Part shown: positions 5,422 through 11,148 of the stretch, one piece after another | Position numbering within the stretch: the first letter of the stretch is position 1 | Layout of the letters: each line of letters begins with the position of its first letter | DNA from: an uncultured Oscillibacter sp. | GTDB lineage: Bacteria; Bacillota_A; Clostridia; Oscillospirales; Oscillospiraceae | Direction: 5' to 3' | Length of the DNA: 11,148 nt | Assembly (NCBI GenBank): GCA_902462475.1 | Contig: CABQCB010000038.1 | Coordinates: 1-11,148, forward strand | Made by a program: the position numbers and the translations under genes | The notes under the pieces: model-generated | Database searches by the model: none | What the model saw: the letters and a program-made list of their open reading frames with translations, nothing else | Told to the model about the DNA's origin: nothing

Positions 5422-6783
5422 TCAGAGCTTGGGCTTGAAGCGTGCGTACACCGCAAAGGACAACAGCACGGTCAGGATATCCGCCGCGGCCTGGGACCAT
5501 ACGATCCCGTACATGCCGAAAAGCGTGTTGAGCAAAAACAGCATGGGGATATTGAAGACCAGCCACCGGGTCACGCCCAGCAGCAGGGAGATCCGCCCCT
5601 TTCCGAAGGCCTGGAACAAATAGACGGTGAAAAAGCTCAAAAACATCAGCGGCGTGGCCAGCACCCGGATCCGCAGGAACTGCGCGGCCATCTCCACGGT
5701 CTGGGCGTCCGAGATGAAAAGGCGGGTAAACTGGACCGCAAACAGCTCATACAGCACCACGCTGACCCCCGCGATCACCAGCCCCAGGCGCCGGGAAAGC
5801 CGGATGGTATCCTCCATGCGCGCTTTGTCCCTGGCCGCGTAGTTGTAGGCCACCAGGGGCATCATGCCCTGGCAGATCCCGATGCCCACATTCAGCGGGA
5901 ACCGCTCCACCTTCAGCACGATGCCGATGGCCGCCAGCGCCAGGTCGTGGTAGGAGACCATCAGCTTGTCGATGATCACATAGTCCAGATCAAACAAAAA
6001 CGTGGCAATGGCAGAGGGGACTCCCACCGCAAACACGGCCAGGATGCTGTCCTTTTCGGCGAGCCCCGCCCGGGGCGAGAAGGTAATGACCGCGTCTTTT
6101 CCCATGGCGGCCAGGACGATCAGGAAAAAAAGGCACGCCACGCAGTTGGAAAGGCATGTGGCGATGCCCGCGCCCAGCACCTCCTGCCCGTCGGGCAGCA
6201 GCACGAACATGAACAGCGGGTCCAGCGCGATATTCAAAAGTCCGCCCAGAATGATGCCGAATCCGGCCTCCCGGGACCGGCCGATGCTGCGGATCAGGTT
6301 GGAAAGCACGTTGGAGAGCACCGTGGGGACTCCGCCGATGACGATCACACACAGGGCATAGGATCTGGCATAGGCAGCCGTGTTGGCGCCTGCGCCCAGC
6401 AGCCGCAAAAGCGGGTCCATGCCCAGGGCGGTCCCTGCCGAGAAGAGCGCGGCGATCAGCGTGCCCAGATACAGGGAAAACACGCTGACCCGGCGTGCCT
6501 CATCCCAGCGTCCCTGTCCCAAAAGCCTGGAGATCAGTGCGCCGCCGCCCACCCCCGCCAGTCCCGCAAGGCAAAGGGTGATATTGAATACCGGCAGGAT
6601 CAGCGAGGTGCTCGCCACCATGTAAGGATCATTGGTCTGCCCCACATAAAAGGTATCTGCCATGTTGTAGATCAGTACGATGAGCTGGCTGGTCACCGCC
6701 GGAACGATCATGGTCCGCAGCGCCGCCGGTACCGGCAGATTTTTGAATACATCCTCCCGGGATGTCTGCATTTTTTGCTTCAT
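5422..6783 (-). CDS. MATE family multidrug/metabolite exporter
   Basis: A 453-residue integral membrane protein of the MATE family, which exports cationic drugs or metabolites in exchange for Na+ or H+. Seen: about twelve hydrophobic segments in two related halves; the N-terminal signature YNMADTFYVGQ (39-49), then GVGGGALISRLLGQG (77-91) and, in the second half, VGVPSAIATFLFDLDYVIIDK. Length is typical. It ends 27 bp from a bidirectional terminator. The ATG at 6783 has no clear Shine-Dalgarno of its own; a second in-frame ATG lies four codons on and also lacks one. Initiation may depend on coupling to an upstream small ORF ending at ATGA, or on the nearby hairpin leader. It lies behind the PfkB kinase gene but may have its own promoter. 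Substrate cannot be predicted. Confidence 0.93.
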   Translation of the reverse strand: MKQKMQTSREDVFKNLPVPAALRTMIVPAVTSQLIVLIYNMADTFYVGQTNDPYMVASTSLILPVFNITLCLAGLAGVGGGALISRLLGQGRWDEARRVSVFSLYLGTLIAALFSAGTALGMDPLLRLLGAGANTAAYARSYALCVIVIGGVPTVLSNVLSNLIRSIGRSREAGFGIILGGLLNIALDPLFMFVLLPDGQEVLGAGIATCLSNCVACLFFLIVLAAMGKDAVITFSPRAGLAEKDSILAVFAVGVPSAIATFLFDLDYVIIDKLMVSYHDLALAAIGIVLKVERFPLNVGIGICQGMMPLVAYNYAARDKARMEDTIRLSRRLGLVIAGVSVVLYELFAVQFTRLFISDAQTVEMAAQFLRIRVLATPLMFLSFFTVYLFQAFGKGRISLLLGVTRWLVFNIPMLFLLNTLFGMYGIVWSQAAADILTVLLSFAVYARFKPKL

Positions 6784-6860
6784 ACCCGCAAACCCGCTTT
6801 TCTGAAAGGAATCCGCCCCGGCCGCTGCCCATCAGGCAGCAACCGGGGCGCATTTTTCAT
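6780..6860 (-). CDS. Possible 26-codon leader ORF overlapping the MATE start
   Basis: Seen: ATG at 6860 preceded by AAAGGTGA, 5 bases away, opens a 26-codon frame (begins MKNAPRLLPDG) whose TGA at 6782-6780 overlaps the MATE ATG as ATGA. That arrangement permits translational coupling and would explain why MATE lacks a ribosome binding site. Against it: the frame is short, GC-rich and runs through the hairpin at 6814-6850. The start also coincides with the TATAAT at 6864-6859, so only read-through mRNA from the kinase gene could carry it. No family recognised. Confidence 0.3.
   Translation of the reverse strand: MKNAPRLLPDGQRPGRIPFRKAGLRV
6814..6850 (-). other. GC-rich stem-loop in the MATE leader
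   Basis: Two stacked stems: 6814-6821 with 6843-6850 (8 bp, CGCCCCGG/CCGGGGCG) and 6824-6829 with 6835-6840 (6 bp), separated by a 2x2 internal loop and closed by a 5-base loop. On the minus strand only GGATTCCTTTC follows, so it is a poor intrinsic terminator. A five-T run lies on the plus-strand side, but no plus-strand gene reads into it. It may be a weak terminator of the kinase operon or a 5' leader stem of the MATE mRNA. Confidence 0.55.
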
Positions 6861-6887
6861 TATAGTCACCTTTCCAGGCAGATGCAA
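6859..6887 (-). promoter_or_regulatory. Candidate promoter for the MATE gene
   Basis: Minus strand carries a perfect TATAAT (6864-6859), with TTGCAT (6887-6882) 17 bases upstream as a weak -35. The predicted start near 6852 would put the stem-loop at the very 5' end of the MATE mRNA. The perfect -10 is notable in this GC-rich sequence. Confidence 0.45.
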
Positions 6888-6899
6888 GGCCGCACGCCT

Positions 6900-7811
6900 T
6901 CACTCCACAAAGTGATGATACGCGCGGAACTGGCGCAGCAGCTCCTCCTCCGTGCACCGCCGGGTCAGGCATCCCTCGCCTGTGACGCAGGTCCCCCCGG
7001 TGATATTTCCCAGCAGCACGCACTCGGCAAAGGGATAGCCGTGGTAAAGGCCGTACAGCAGCCCGGCCGTAAACGCGTCTCCTGCTCCGGTGGAGTCCAC
7101 GCAGGTGATCCCGGGAATGCTGGGGATCACACGCTGAACGCCGTTTTCCTGAATGAGGCACCCGGCCCGGTCCAGCTTCACGATCACGCGGGGAAAATAC
7201 CGGCTCAATACCTCCGCAGCCGCTTCCGGGGTGTCGGTCCCCGTGATCTTCAGCGCCTCTTTCTGATTGGGCGTATAGTAATCGGCCAGCAGCAGCTGTT
7301 CCCGGCAGTGCTCCAAAGAGAGGTCATCCGACCAGCCCGTGTCGAACAGGAGCTGCGCCCCCTCGGCCTTGAGCCTGCGGTAAAGCTCCAGGGAGCCGGC
7401 CCCCATCTGGACAAACGCGGCGCCCCGGGACCGTTCGTAAATGATCCGGTCCGTCTCCGGTCCTGCGGGGATCCCGTTGCTGTAAGAGACAAAGGTCCGG
7501 TCATTCGGCGTGAGAATCACCGTGGACACATTGAGGGGGATCCCCCCGCCCTGATAGAGGTTGGCGGGGATGAGGCCAAATCCATGCACCTGCTCCACCG
7601 CAAACCGGGAAAAAATGTCATCTCCCCAGGCAGTCTGCAAGGCCACCGGCACGTTCAGCCCCCGCAGATTCAATAGCGTGGCCGGGATCCCGCCGCCCAG
7701 CCGCACCGCAAATCCGGCGGAAAACAGCTCCTCCCCTTCACCCGGGACACGGGGAAGTCCGCTGTACAGCAGATCAACATTCATGGTGCCTGCACCGGCA
7801 ACAAAGGACAT
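6900..7811 (-). CDS. PfkB-family (ribokinase-like) carbohydrate kinase
   Basis: A 303-residue cytoplasmic sugar or nucleoside kinase of the PfkB family. Seen: N-terminal GAGTMNVDLLYSGLPRVPGEG, the GG motif LGGGIPATLLNL (38-49) that contacts substrate, TPNQKEAL (180-187), and the C-terminal signature DSTGAGDAFTAGLLYGL (239-255) with the catalytic base Asp245 and the anion-hole Gly-Ala-Gly. Length is typical. Start: ATG at 7811 with GGGAG 9 bases upstream; a GTG two codons earlier (7817) directly follows the GH4 stop and is a possible alternative. Either way GH4 and this gene are essentially contiguous and translationally coupled. Inferred role: phosphorylates a monosaccharide released by, or a glycoside destined for, the GH4 enzyme. 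It is not clearly a ribokinase, fructokinase or KDG kinase by visible motifs. Confidence 0.92.
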   Translation of the reverse strand: MSFVAGAGTMNVDLLYSGLPRVPGEGEELFSAGFAVRLGGGIPATLLNLRGLNVPVALQTAWGDDIFSRFAVEQVHGFGLIPANLYQGGGIPLNVSTVILTPNDRTFVSYSNGIPAGPETDRIIYERSRGAAFVQMGAGSLELYRRLKAEGAQLLFDTGWSDDLSLEHCREQLLLADYYTPNQKEALKITGTDTPEAAAEVLSRYFPRVIVKLDRAGCLIQENGVQRVIPSIPGITCVDSTGAGDAFTAGLLYGLYHGYPFAECVLLGNITGGTCVTGEGCLTRRCTEEELLRQFRAYHHFVE

Positions 7812-7817
7812 GTCCAC

Positions 7818-9182
7818 TCACTCCCACCCTTCGGAATACGCGGCGTTGAGCCGGATATACTCGTCCACAAGCGCACTGGCCAGAGAATAGGAATTCACCA
7901 GCGGGTGCGCCATCAGGCAGTCCACCGCCGCCGCCCGGCTGCGAGTCCGGATGGCCTGGGACGCCAGGCGCTCATATACCTTCACGCGGCGGATCAACTC
8001 CAGGGCTGCCGGTGACGGATCGGTCACCCTGTGGGGCACGGCGCCGTCGGCGGTGATGTCGCAGGTGCTCTCGATGATGTCCGTATCCAGCAGGCCCGGG
8101 ATGGCTCCCTGATTGGGCACGCACAGGATCATGCGTCCGCTGCCGCCGGACTCGGCGATCTGAATGAACTTCAGCGCCACGCCGGCATAGCCGCCGCTGT
8201 CCTGGGAGAAAACGTCGAATTTCCACTGGCTGTCCCGGCGGATCCCCGTCTCGTTGGCCATGTAGGAGTTTTCCCGCATGCCATACCATTTTTCATAGCA
8301 GGCAAGGCAGCTTGCAAAGTCGTTTTCAATGTCCATCCCGGAGAGCTCTTTCGTCATCTGCCGGTTGATCTCCTCGATGATCTCGCCGCGGGTCTGGCTG
8401 GAGGAGAGGATATTGGCCACCGCTTTTTCCCGGTAGTAAAAATAGTAGAGGTACTCATTCAGCACGCACTGGAGATGCTCCACCAGCTCCGGCTGGAAAA
8501 AGCGCAGGTCCGTGGAGGCATATGCCCGGGGGTCCCGGATCAGCTCCGGCAGGATCTCCCGGCCCCGCAGGGTGATGGAGCGGAAAAAGGAGAGGTGGTT
8601 GAGTCCGTAGCACTCGCCCTGGATCTCCTCGGGGTCCGCCCCGTACAGCGAGGCAAACTGGTGCAGCATCCCGCTGGGCGCGTCGCAGATGCCGTAGGTG
8701 AAGTCATAGCCCAGGTCCCGCAGCGTCTGGGACACCACGCCCGCCGGGTTGGTGAAATTAAATACCTTGACCGTCTTTTTTGCATACTTGCGGATCAGCT
8801 CACAGTAGGACACCAGGGCCGGAATGGACCGCATGGCAAAGGAAAAGCCGGCCGCGCCCGTGGTCTCCTGGCCCAAAACCCCATGGGCCAGCGCGATCCG
8901 CTCGTCCCGCACCCGCATATGGTCCCCGCCGGCGCGGATGGTGGTAATGACATAATCCGCGTCCCGCACGGCCTCCACGCCGTCCGTGGTCAGCTGAAAG
9001 TGCAGCGTCGGGTCCAGCATCCGCGCCACATGGGACGCCATCCCGCCGTAGATCCGCAGCTTTTCCGGGTCCGTGTCCATAAAGACCAGATGGTCCACAT
9101 GGAGCCGCCGCGCCTGTTGGGCGATGCTTTTGGCCAGGAACATGGAGCGGACGCCGCCGCCTCCAATGACGGTGAGTTTCAT
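7818..9182 (-). CDS. Glycoside hydrolase family 4, NAD- and metal-dependent glycosidase
   Basis: A 454-residue GH4 enzyme. Family knowledge: GH4 cleaves alpha- or beta-glycosides, often 6-phosphorylated, by a redox elimination mechanism needing NAD+ and a divalent metal. Seen: dinucleotide-binding start LTVIGGGGVR (3-12), MDTDPEKL (35-42), TIRAGGDHMRVRDERIALAHG (81-101), GQETTGAAGF (104-113), NFTNPAG (142-148), metal ligands Cys166 in GICDAPSG and His196 in GLNHLSF, and a tyrosine cluster (244-250) in the catalytic-base region. The CDAP tetrad is closest to the CDMP described for 6-phospho-alpha-glucosidases, but differs from it. ATG at 9182 has AAAGGAGAT upstream; it is 28 bp from the DUF624 gene. 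No PTS gene is visible, so whether its substrate is phosphorylated is unclear. Family is certain, specificity is not. Confidence 0.93.
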   Translation of the reverse strand: MKLTVIGGGGVRSMFLAKSIAQQARRLHVDHLVFMDTDPEKLRIYGGMASHVARMLDPTLHFQLTTDGVEAVRDADYVITTIRAGGDHMRVRDERIALAHGVLGQETTGAAGFSFAMRSIPALVSYCELIRKYAKKTVKVFNFTNPAGVVSQTLRDLGYDFTYGICDAPSGMLHQFASLYGADPEEIQGECYGLNHLSFFRSITLRGREILPELIRDPRAYASTDLRFFQPELVEHLQCVLNEYLYYFYYREKAVANILSSSQTRGEIIEEINRQMTKELSGMDIENDFASCLACYEKWYGMRENSYMANETGIRRDSQWKFDVFSQDSGGYAGVALKFIQIAESGGSGRMILCVPNQGAIPGLLDTDIIESTCDITADGAVPHRVTDPSPAALELIRRVKVYERLASQAIRTRSRAAAVDCLMAHPLVNSYSLASALVDEYIRLNAAYSEGWE

Positions 9183-9210
9183 GGATCAGCCATCTCCTTT
9201 TCAATCGATC

Positions 9211-9912
9211 TCAAATACCGGCCTGGGGCCGGGTCTCCCGTTCCGACTGCCGGCAGATGTCCGGCCAGGCTGCCAGGGAACAGAGCAGCGCCTGCAGGGA
9301 AAACAAAATCAGCAGCACAAACGGCCAGGCCAGCAGGAAAAACAAATCGCACACCACGGCCAGCGTGCCGGCGGCCAGCACAGCGGCAAACGCGTGGGGC
9401 GCATAGGCCGTGGCCATGAGCAGGGCATTTTTGATAAGGCTGCGGCCCCGCATGTCCGAGCGGATCAAGAGGGGGAAGTAGTACACCCCGGTCAGCAGCA
9501 GCAGAACCAGCAGCACCGCCGCCACGGAAAAAGGCAGCAGGAAAAGGGCGCTGTATGCCACCATCCGCCCGTAAAAGTACACGCAGAACACGGATGCCAG
9601 CGCCAGGATAAGATAGCCCCAGCCCCACAGGGTCCCCCGTCTGAACGCTGCGGCAAACGCAGCCCGGAAGTCCGGCCAGAGCAAAACCGGCTCATCCTGG
9701 ACCATTTTGATGGTCACATGCTGCATGGCGCACAGTGCCGCCGGGATGGTGACCACCGGCAGCGAGGCGGCGCAAAACAGCAGATTCAGCAAAATGAGCG
9801 TCCGCCACTCCCGTCCCAGGATGGCCAGCAAAAGCCGGATCCCGGTCTTGGGCGGCTCGTCTTTCCGGACCCCGGGTCCGGGCCTTCCATAAAATCTTGC
9901 ATACCAGCCCAT
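9211..9912 (-). CDS. DUF624 (YesL-like) membrane protein
   Basis: A 233-residue membrane protein of the DUF624/YesL family, commonly found in Firmicute operons for sugar ABC transporters and glycosidases; its biochemical role is not established. Seen: N-terminal MGWYARFYGRPGPG, a Lys/Pro-rich polar stretch, then four to five hydrophobic helices, including LLNLLFCAASLPVVTIPAA (about 41-59), the conserved first segment with its Leu-Pro-Val-Val turn, and a long segment around VAAVLLVLLLLTGVYYFPLL. The ATG overlaps the TAA of the ABC ATPase gene by one base (TAATG), with GGAG 8 bases upstream inside that gene, so translation is coupled. The frame stays open upstream across the whole ATPase gene in the wrong frame; that is a GC-rich artefact, not a longer protein. 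Confidence 0.88.
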   Translation of the reverse strand: MGWYARFYGRPGPGVRKDEPPKTGIRLLLAILGREWRTLILLNLLFCAASLPVVTIPAALCAMQHVTIKMVQDEPVLLWPDFRAAFAAAFRRGTLWGWGYLILALASVFCVYFYGRMVAYSALFLLPFSVAAVLLVLLLLTGVYYFPLLIRSDMRGRSLIKNALLMATAYAPHAFAAVLAAGTLAVVCDLFFLLAWPFVLLILFSLQALLCSLAAWPDICRQSERETRPQAGI

Positions 9913-11045
9913 TATGTCATCTCCGTTCGGGCGCCGTGCAGCAGCGCCTGTCCGCTGACCTGCGAAAAAACATGCATGCAGCGGCTGTCCCATGTGATCC
10001 GGATCCGGTCGCCCGCGTGGCAGGCAGCCTTGTTGGGCGTGCGGAGCACAAAGTCCTGCCCGTCCACAGTAAAGTGCAGGATCTGCTCCGCGCCCAGGGG
10101 CTCGGCGTAATCCACCGTCACCTGAAATGCTCCCAGTGCCTCCGGCAGAGCGGGCCCCTGTCCGCAGAGGATATGCTCCGGCCGGATCCCGAACACCACC
10201 TGCTCCCCCACATAGTTGTCCAGCCGCCGGGCCTGCTGGGCTCCGTGGGGCAGGGGAAGCCGTACACCTCCCAGGGTGCAGAAAAAGCCGGCCTCGTCCC
10301 GGCACAGAGCGGCTGTGAACCGGTTCATCTGGGGCGTGCCGATAAAGCCCGCCACGAACAGGTTGCAGGGATAGTCGTACAGGTTCTGCGGCGTGTCCAC
10401 CTGCTGGATGAATCCGTCGTCCATGACGCAGATCCGGTCGGCGAGGGTCATGGCCTCGCTTTGGTCGTGGGTCACATAGATGAAGGTGGTCCCCAGCTTC
10501 TGGTGGAGATTGGCGATGAGCATCCGCATCTTCACACGCAGCTCGGCATCCAGATTGGAAAGGGGCTCGTCCAGCAAAAACGCCTTCGGCTCCCGCACCA
10601 CCGCCCGCCCTAGGGCCACCCGCTGGCGCTGGCCGCCGGAGAGCTGTCTGGGCTTTCGGTTGGGCAGATAGCTGATATCCAGCTCCGCCGCCACCGCCCG
10701 GATCTTCTCGTCGATCTCCCTGCGGGGGATGTGCCGCAGCTCCAGCCCCAGGGCCATGTTTTTGTAAACCGTCATATGGGGATAGAGGGCGTAGTTCTGA
10801 AACACCATGGCAATATCCCGCGCCTTGGCCTCCAGCCGGTTGGCCAGCACGCCGTCGATCCACAGTTCCCCGGAGGAGATGCTCTCCAGCCCCGCGATCA
10901 TCCGCAGGAGCGTGGATTTCCCGCACCCCGACGGGCCCACCAGCACCAAAAATTCCCCCTGCCGGATCCCCAGCGAGAAATCCTGCACCGCCGGGATATT
11001 GCCCGGATAAATTTTCTGGACGCTCTTCAGCTCTACATATTCCAT
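9912..11045 (-). CDS. Sugar ABC transporter ATP-binding protein (UgpC/MsmK type)
   Basis: A 377-residue ATPase subunit that energises a CUT1-type sugar importer at the inner face of the membrane. Seen: Walker A GPSGCGKST (37-45), Q-loop Gln83 in MVFQNYALYPHMTV, ABC signature LSGGQRQRVALGRA (135-148), Walker B AFLLDEPLSNLDA (155-167, Glu160 catalytic), H-loop His193 in VTHDQSEAM, then a regulatory TOBE region (about 240-370) with VFGIRPEHI, typical of the MalK/UgpC group. All catalytic residues are intact. The ATG at 11045 has GGAG 9 bases upstream, lying inside the end of the AraC-family gene. No permease or binding-protein gene is in the window, so it may serve permeases encoded elsewhere, as known for the shared ATPase MsmK, or ones outside the window. 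Substrate is not predictable from this subunit. Confidence 0.95.
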   Translation of the reverse strand: MEYVELKSVQKIYPGNIPAVQDFSLGIRQGEFLVLVGPSGCGKSTLLRMIAGLESISSGELWIDGVLANRLEAKARDIAMVFQNYALYPHMTVYKNMALGLELRHIPRREIDEKIRAVAAELDISYLPNRKPRQLSGGQRQRVALGRAVVREPKAFLLDEPLSNLDAELRVKMRMLIANLHQKLGTTFIYVTHDQSEAMTLADRICVMDDGFIQQVDTPQNLYDYPCNLFVAGFIGTPQMNRFTAALCRDEAGFFCTLGGVRLPLPHGAQQARRLDNYVGEQVVFGIRPEHILCGQGPALPEALGAFQVTVDYAEPLGAEQILHFTVDGQDFVLRTPNKAACHAGDRIRITWDSRCMHVFSQVSGQALLHGARTEMT

Positions 11046-11051
11046 CTTTTT

Positions 11052-11148
11052 CTACTCCAGGCTCCCGCGGTATTCCGAAGGGGTCATTCCCACGACTTTT
11101 TTGAACGCCTTGTTGAAATTCGCCGTGGAGTTGAACCCGCACAGCAGG
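11052..11148 (-). CDS. AraC-family transcriptional regulator, C-terminal end only
   Basis: The last 31 codons of a gene that enters from the right edge. Seen: CGFNSTANFNKAFKKVVGMT followed by PSEYRGSLE and TAG at 11054-11052. This is the end of the second helix-turn-helix of the AraC/XylS DNA-binding domain (GF..S.NF...FKK..G.TP..YR). It ends 6 bp before the ABC ATPase start, whose ribosome binding site overlaps its last codons, so it is probably cotranscribed with and likely regulates the sugar operon. The sensor domain is outside the window. Confidence 0.92.
   Translation of the reverse strand, partial: LLCGFNSTANFNKAFKKVVGMTPSEYRGSLE

Noticed and set aside
6814..6850. Calling the stem-loop before MATE a standard terminator of the kinase gene
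   Set aside because: On the transcribed (minus) strand there is no real U-tract; the T-run lies on the other side of the stem.
5401..6915. 504-codon plus-strand frame opposite the MATE gene
   Set aside because: Rich in Gln, His, Gly and Arg, with no family; the minus strand encodes a full MATE protein.
8031..9419. 462-codon plus-strand frame opposite GH4
   Set aside because: No motif and shadow-like composition; GH4 motifs are complete on the minus strand.
9913..11142. Long minus-strand open frame covering the ABC ATPase gene in a different frame and joined to the DUF624 gene (643 codons in all)
   Set aside because: The upstream part is low-complexity, Gly/Ala/Arg-rich translation of the ATPase gene in the wrong frame. 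The DUF624 start with its own GGAG at 9912 fits the family length.

Overview
The window is GC-rich, gene-dense DNA from a low-copy chromosomal region of a Firmicute, most likely a clostridial gut-type organism (Oscillospiraceae-like). This is inferred from the strong GGAGG-type ribosome binding sites, sigma-A promoter elements in AT-rich gaps, a UgpC/MsmK-type sugar ABC ATPase next to an AraC regulator, and a YesL-type DUF624 protein. No RNA genes, CRISPR arrays, insertion sequences or phage genes were seen. The taxonomic call is an inference; no marker gene is present.

Left module (1-3284, minus strand). A sugar-acid catabolic operon reads right to left: a small SAF-domain subunit and a large subunit of a UxaA/GarD-type dehydratase, a 2-keto-3-deoxygluconate-type permease (KdgT family), then a DUF1537 four-carbon acid sugar kinase that runs off the left edge and starts with TTG. 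The kinase lies behind a 148-bp gap that holds a strong hairpin, a cre-like (CcpA) site and a possible promoter, so it may be expressed partly independently.

Regulatory centre (3285-5400). A 263-bp AT-rich divergent region carries a good sigma-A promoter for the plus-strand regulator, a weaker candidate promoter for the minus operon and two inverted repeats. The regulator has a PrpR-type N-terminal sensor, a central AAA+ domain that has lost its Walker and sigma-54-contact motifs, and a Fis-type HTH. A perfect 18-bp bidirectional terminator separates it from the convergent MATE gene.

Right module (5422-11148, minus strand). Reading right to left: the 3' end of an AraC-family regulator, a UgpC/MsmK-type ABC ATPase, a DUF624/YesL membrane protein, a GH4 NAD-dependent glycosidase, a PfkB sugar kinase, and a MATE exporter. 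The first five are very tightly packed (overlaps or gaps under 30 bp) and look like one carbohydrate-use operon. No ABC permease or binding protein is in the window. The MATE gene is set apart by 116 bp holding a consensus -10 element, a hairpin and a possible 26-codon leader ORF whose stop overlaps the MATE start.

The left module probably imports a sugar acid, dehydrates it and phosphorylates an intermediate. The right module probably cleaves a glycoside and phosphorylates a released sugar. The exact substrates cannot be read from the sequence.
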